DNA of 20,148 bases from NCBI RefSeq assembly GCF_937858865.1, contig NZ_CALLYO010000484.1, forward strand, positions 1-20,148, given 5' to 3'. This document shows positions 15,114-20,148 of the stretch, one piece after another; position 1 is the first letter of the stretch, and the number at the start of each line of letters is the position of its first letter. The position numbers and the translations under genes are program-made. The notes beneath the pieces were generated by a model. That model saw nothing but the letters and a program-made list of their open reading frames with translations. It had not been told where the DNA came from and ran no database searches. Source of the stretch: an uncultured Amaricoccus sp. Its GTDB lineage: Bacteria; Pseudomonadota; Alphaproteobacteria; Rhodobacterales; Rhodobacteraceae.

Positions 15114-17398
15114 CGCATGCTCTCTCTCAACTTCTCAGTGATCTTGCTCTTCTCGTCGCCCTGCCAGGTCTGCTCCGGCAGCGCCTGCGGCAGGACGATG
15201 CGCGCCCAGGCTCCGGGCCGCTCGTTCCCTTCAAAGACGGGCGCCGGCATCAGTTCCAGCGTGCCGTCGTGCTCCTCGACGATCTTCTTGACGATGGGCA
15301 GGCCGAGCCCGGTGCCCTTGGCGCGATGGGTGACGTAGGGCTCGAAGAGCCGCGCCGGCTGATCCGGAAGACCGTTGCCGTTATCCTGGATGTCGATGAC
15401 GAGCTGGCGGCTGCCGTCCACGGTCAGTGCCACGCGGATCTCGCCGGCGGGTCCGTCCGGCTCCGTCGCCAGCCGCTCGTCGATCGCCTCGGCCGCATTC
15501 TTGAGCAGGTTGGTGAAGGCCTGGTTGATCATCGTGCCGTCGAGGTGCGCCAGCACCGAGAGGTCGGGCAACGTCGTGAGGTAGCGGATGTCGGGCCGCG
15601 CCGACTCCTGCAGCACCACAGCGTCGGCGACAAGCTTGCCGAGGTCGAGCGCCCTGCGCTCCGGAGCGGGCATCCGGGCGAATTTGGAGAACTCGTCGAC
15701 GATGCGGCGGAGATCGTTCGTCTGCCGCACGATGACGTCGGCATACTGCTCAAGCGTCCCGCGCTCCTCGCCGACCATCGGGCCGAACTTGCGCCGCAGC
15801 CGCTCGGCCGAGAGCTGGATCGGGGTGAGTGGGTTCTTCACCTCGTGGGCGATGCGGCGGGCGACGTCGCCCCAGGCGGCCATGCGCTGGGCCACGACGA
15901 GGTCGGTCACGTCGTCGAAGGAGACCACGTAGCCCTCAAGCCCGCCGTCGCCGGCGTAACGCGCCGCGACGCGGACGAGGAGGTCGCGCTCGCGCCCCTT
16001 GCGGCGCAGCTTCACCTCGCCCTGCGCGATGCCGCCCTTCCGCCCGTCGAGCCGGTGGAGGGTCTCGGTGAACTCCGGCACCTCCTCGAGGAGCGGCCGG
16101 CCCGCGGCGCCGTCGTGGTCGAGGTCGAGGAGCGCGCCGGCGGCGGCGTTCATCATCTCGATACGCCCCTGGGCATCGAGCCCGACCACGCCTGCGGTCA
16201 CGCCCGAAAGCACCGAGTCGAAGAGCCGCCGCCGCCGCTCGGTCTCGGCGTTGGCGGCGATCAGCGCGTCGCGCTGGCCCTTCACCTGGCGGGTCATCTC
16301 GTTGAAGGTGCGGCCGAGGAGCGCGATCTCGTCGTCGCCCTCCTCCTCGCGCACCTTGACGTCGAGATCGCCCTGCCCCACCCGCTCGGCGGCGCCGGCG
16401 AGGCGCCCGACCGGGCGCGCCAGCCGGTCGGCGAACCAGAGGCCCATCCAGATGGCGGCGAGGATCACCACGAGCGCGAAGCCGAGATAGACGAGAGCGA
16501 ACTCGAAGAGCAGCCGCCCGCGGTCGGCCTCGAGCTGCTGGTAGAGCCGCACCGTCTCCTGCGTCTCGTCGAGGAGGCTCAGGATCTTTCCGTCGACCTC
16601 GCGGCTGACGTAGAGGAAGTGGTCGGCGAAGGCCGGCAGCTGCAAGAGGGCCCAGAACTCATTGTTCGCCCAGTCCTGGATGACGACGACCTCGCCCGTC
16701 CTTGCTCGCGCTATGTCCTCGGGCGAGGGGGCGGTGTACCAGAAGAGATAGCTCCGCTCGCCGCGGGCGCGCAGCTGGCCGTCGCCGTCGATGACGTAGG
16801 CCTTCTTGAGCGCGCGCTGCATCTGCAGCTGGCCGCGGGTCAGCAGGTCGCGGAGCTGGCCGCCGGAGAGGAGGGGATTGCGCTCCTTCTGCTCGTTGAG
16901 GAAATCGCCAAGCTCGCGTGCGTCAGTCTGCAGCGTGACGCGGTGCTCCTCCTCGTAGGCCTCGGCGGCGGCCATCGAGTTCGTCACCACGTTGTGCACC
17001 CGCTCGGAGAACCAGCCCTCGAGACCGAAGTTCAGCGTGATGGTGGCGAAGACCGCGACGAGGATCGTCGGGATGAGCGCGATGCCGGTGAAGAAGCGCA
17101 CCAGCCGCATGTGCAGCTTCGAGCCGGCCGAGCGCTGCTTGCGGGCGGCGATCATCTCGGCGACCCGCCGGGCGACAAAGGCCGCCACGATCAGCGCATA
17201 GACGAAGTCGGCGAGGAGCACGGGGCGCAGCATCCGGCCGTGCCCGAGCCACTGCATCTCGGTAAGGACAGCGAATGTGGCGAGCGCGAGAAGCGGCCCG
17301 AGCGCCACCATCGTCCAGAAGGCTGCCTGTCGCAGGCTGCGCCCGCCGCGCAGGCGCGCCAGGCGCCATCCGGCGGGGCTCAGTTCGTGGGTGCGCAT
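15110..17398 (-). CDS. ntrY: Membrane sensor histidine kinase NtrY
   Basis: Autophosphorylates and passes phosphate to NtrX. It has 762 residues. Two to three N-terminal membrane segments lie at about 27-45, 58-76 and 103-124. A periplasmic sensing region (about 125-295) precedes another segment at about 298-322. A HAMP domain (about 323-375), PAS domain (about 388-500), HisKA with H518 in ARRIAHEVKNPLTP, and HATPase follow. N634 lies in the N box NLLKNAAEAI (630-639), with G boxes DNGNGLPD (672-679) and GTGLGLPI (695-702). The ATG at 17398 has a GGAAGA directly adjacent, too close for an ideal ribosome binding site, but no better in-frame start is seen. It lies 36 bp after ntrC and overlaps ntrX by 4 bp. 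Confidence 0.96.
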   Translation of the reverse strand: MRTHELSPAGWRLARLRGGRSLRQAAFWTMVALGPLLALATFAVLTEMQWLGHGRMLRPVLLADFVYALIVAAFVARRVAEMIAARKQRSAGSKLHMRLVRFFTGIALIPTILVAVFATITLNFGLEGWFSERVHNVVTNSMAAAEAYEEEHRVTLQTDARELGDFLNEQKERNPLLSGGQLRDLLTRGQLQMQRALKKAYVIDGDGQLRARGERSYLFWYTAPSPEDIARARTGEVVVIQDWANNEFWALLQLPAFADHFLYVSREVDGKILSLLDETQETVRLYQQLEADRGRLLFEFALVYLGFALVVILAAIWMGLWFADRLARPVGRLAGAAERVGQGDLDVKVREEEGDDEIALLGRTFNEMTRQVKGQRDALIAANAETERRRRLFDSVLSGVTAGVVGLDAQGRIEMMNAAAGALLDLDHDGAAGRPLLEEVPEFTETLHRLDGRKGGIAQGEVKLRRKGRERDLLVRVAARYAGDGGLEGYVVSFDDVTDLVVAQRMAAWGDVARRIAHEVKNPLTPIQLSAERLRRKFGPMVGEERGTLEQYADVIVRQTNDLRRIVDEFSKFARMPAPERRALDLGKLVADAVVLQESARPDIRYLTTLPDLSVLAHLDGTMINQAFTNLLKNAAEAIDERLATEPDGPAGEIRVALTVDGSRQLVIDIQDNGNGLPDQPARLFEPYVTHRAKGTGLGLPIVKKIVEEHDGTLELMPAPVFEGNERPGAWARIVLPQALPEQTWQGDEKSKITEKLRESMR

Positions 17399-17434
17399 TC
17401 TTCCGTGATGCTTTCCGGCTCGACTGTTGCCATC

Positions 17435-18886
<1,452 letters not shown>

Positions 18887-19984
18887 CTAGCCCTCCGCCT
18901 CGGCTTCCGCTTCCGCGATCTCGCCGCGCCAGACCGGCAGGCGGACCCGGAAGCGCGTCCGTCCCGGGCGGCTGTCGCATTCGACCACGCCGCCGTGGTC
19001 GGCGACGAACTTCGACACCAGAGAGAGCCCGAGGCCGGTGCCGTTGACCTTCGAGCTCACGAAGGGGTCGAAGACGTCGCGGATCAGGTTCTCGGGGATG
19101 CCGGGGCCGTTGTCGGCGATGGTGACGAGGAGCGGCAGGCCCTCGCTCGAGCCGCCCGGCCGCGCCATCTTGACGCCCGGCCGGAACGCCGTGGAGATCG
19201 AGATCATGCCTCCAACGCGAGGAATGGCTTCCGCTGCGTTCTTCAGGAGGTTCTGGAACACCTGGAGCAGCTGGTCGGCGTCGCCCGCCGTCGGCGGCAG
19301 GGAGGGGTCGAACTCCTCGGTGAAGCGGGCGTGCGCGGCGAAGCCGGCTTGGGCGGACCGGCGGGCACGGTCGAGCACGTCGTGGATGTTGAGCGGCCTG
19401 CGCTGCGCCGGCCGGAGGTCGCCGAACTGCTCGACCCTGTCGACGAGCTTGCCGATGCGGGCGGTCTCCTCCTGGATCAGGCCAGTCAGCTCGCGGTCGG
19501 CTTCCCCGAGCGTCATCTCGAGGAGCTGCGCCGCTCCGGAAATCCCGGCGAGCGGGTTGCGGATCTCGTGCGCCAGCATCGCGGCCATGCCGGTGACCGA
19601 GCGCGCGGCCGAGCGATGGCCGAGGCGGCGATCCATCTTCTCTGCCATCCCCTGCGGGTGCATCAGGATCAGCACGTCGCCATCGGTGTCCTGCAGCGGA
19701 GCGGCGTGCACGTTCTGCAGCTGCCGCGGCTGTTCCGCCCAGCCGACCGTCACGTCGTACTGGGCGACCGAGACGCCATCGCGGCGGGCCTGGCGCACGA
19801 CGTCGAGAACCGCGCTGTCGCCACCGAGGAACTTCGCGAGCGGCCTGCCGACCATCTGCCGCTGCGATGTGGCGCCGAAGCTCTCCGTCGCCGGGTTGGC
19901 CGCGACGATGGCGTCGGCGGCATCGACCACCAGCGTCGGGTAGGGAATGGCGCTCCAGATGAGCTCGAACCAGGCCTCGTTCAT
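18887..19984 (-). CDS. ntrB: Nitrogen regulation sensor kinase/phosphatase NtrB (GlnL)
   Basis: Cytoplasmic, PII-controlled kinase and phosphatase for NtrC. It has 365 residues and no membrane segments. The PAS domain spans about 5-115 (IPYPTLVVDAADAIVAANPA). The HisKA H box has H139 in MLAHEIRNPLAGISGAAQLL. The N box is NLLKNAAEAI with N249, and the G boxes are DNGPGIPEN (291-299) and GTGLGLSLVSKF (315-326). The C-terminus is a short acidic AEAEAEAEG tail. The ATG at 19984 overlaps the dusB stop as ATGA, which fixes the start. Its stop touches the ntrC start codon, so dusB-ntrB-ntrC form a tightly coupled unit, as in many alphaproteobacteria (the old nifR3-ntrB-ntrC operon). Confidence 0.97.
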   Translation of the reverse strand: MNEAWFELIWSAIPYPTLVVDAADAIVAANPATESFGATSQRQMVGRPLAKFLGGDSAVLDVVRQARRDGVSVAQYDVTVGWAEQPRQLQNVHAAPLQDTDGDVLILMHPQGMAEKMDRRLGHRSAARSVTGMAAMLAHEIRNPLAGISGAAQLLEMTLGEADRELTGLIQEETARIGKLVDRVEQFGDLRPAQRRPLNIHDVLDRARRSAQAGFAAHARFTEEFDPSLPPTAGDADQLLQVFQNLLKNAAEAIPRVGGMISISTAFRPGVKMARPGGSSEGLPLLVTIADNGPGIPENLIRDVFDPFVSSKVNGTGLGLSLVSKFVADHGGVVECDSRPGRTRFRVRLPVWRGEIAEAEAEAEG

Positions 19985-20148
19985 GCGGCGGCTTCCACGA
20001 GCGGCGGCGCCTCGTCGAGCGCGTCCCGCAGGAGGGCCAGCACCTGCCGCGGATCGTCGAGCCGCATCATCTGCGCCCGCGCCGGCGCCATGCCGGGGAT
20101 GCGGTCGAGATACCAGCCGAGATGCTTGCGCGCCACGCGCACGCCGAG
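19981..20148 (-). CDS. dusB: tRNA dihydrouridine synthase DusB (NifR3), C-terminal fragment cut by the window edge
   Basis: FMN-dependent reduction of uridine to dihydrouridine in the tRNA D-loop. Only the last 55 codons and the stop are visible. The frame is open to the edge and reads GVRVARKHLGWYLDRIPG, the characteristic DusB block near the C-terminal helical tRNA-binding domain, followed by a helical tail ending PPLVEAAA. The TGA at 19983-19981 overlaps the ntrB ATG. Gene order (dusB immediately before ntrBC) supports the call. The catalytic and FMN-binding parts are outside the window. Confidence 0.9.
   Translation of the reverse strand, partial: LGVRVARKHLGWYLDRIPGMAPARAQMMRLDDPRQVLALLRDALDEAPPLVEAAA

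Noticed and set aside
18890..18916. Short repeat encoding AEAEAEAEG at the NtrB C-terminus as a special element
   Set aside because: A short acidic low-complexity tail, common in GC-rich genomes and of no evident function.

Overview
This is a GC-rich chromosomal window (roughly 70% G+C by eye) from an alphaproteobacterium. The best guess is a member or close relative of the Rhodobacterales. The basis is the short 78-residue Hfq, the MiaA sequence style (DAFQVY, and TGRGL followed by RWQAETGPP), and the gene order dusB-ntrB-ntrC-ntrY-ntrX-trkA-trkH-hfq-hflX, which is familiar from that class. No mobile elements, CRISPR arrays, tRNAs or rRNAs are visible. Coding density is very high: the largest gaps are about 196, 152 and 121 bp, so no stretch over 300 bases lacks a gene.

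Left part (1-7945). A membrane acyltransferase with a C-terminal SGNH domain runs in from the left edge on the + strand. It converges on a four-gene peptide-type ABC importer read on the minus strand: a Tat-exported binding protein (6200-7945), two permeases (dppB-like 5182-6138, dppC-like 4031-5182) and one protein fusing both ATPases (1873-3972). The operon is punctuated by two stem-loops, one after the binding-protein gene and one before the ATPase gene. These could set unequal expression of the components. A 196-bp divergent region (7946-8141) separates it from miaA and holds a candidate promoter with an operator-like palindrome.

Middle (8142-10555). miaA (tRNA dimethylallyltransferase, + strand) converges on hflX. 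hfq lies 13 bp upstream of hflX, so the minus-strand pair hfq-hflX is probably co-transcribed. A heat-shock-sigma-like promoter lies upstream of hfq.

Right part (10708-20148). Everything is on the minus strand. In transcription order: the 3' end of dusB, then ntrB-ntrC and ntrY-ntrX (two sensor kinase/AAA+ response-regulator pairs for nitrogen and redox control), then trkA-trkH (NAD-gated K+ uptake). Junctions dusB/ntrB and ntrY/ntrX overlap as ATGA, and ntrB/ntrC abut as TAGATG, so these pairs are probably translationally coupled. NtrC keeps the sigma-54-contacting GAFTGA loop, while NtrX lacks it, so the two regulators probably act on transcription in different ways.

Most of the window is ordinary core chromosome. 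I found no convincing new system. The findings are local: regulatory hairpins and promoters, the NtrC/NtrX contrast, an AT-rich patch in miaA, a lengthened DppC, and an altered TrkH pore loop.
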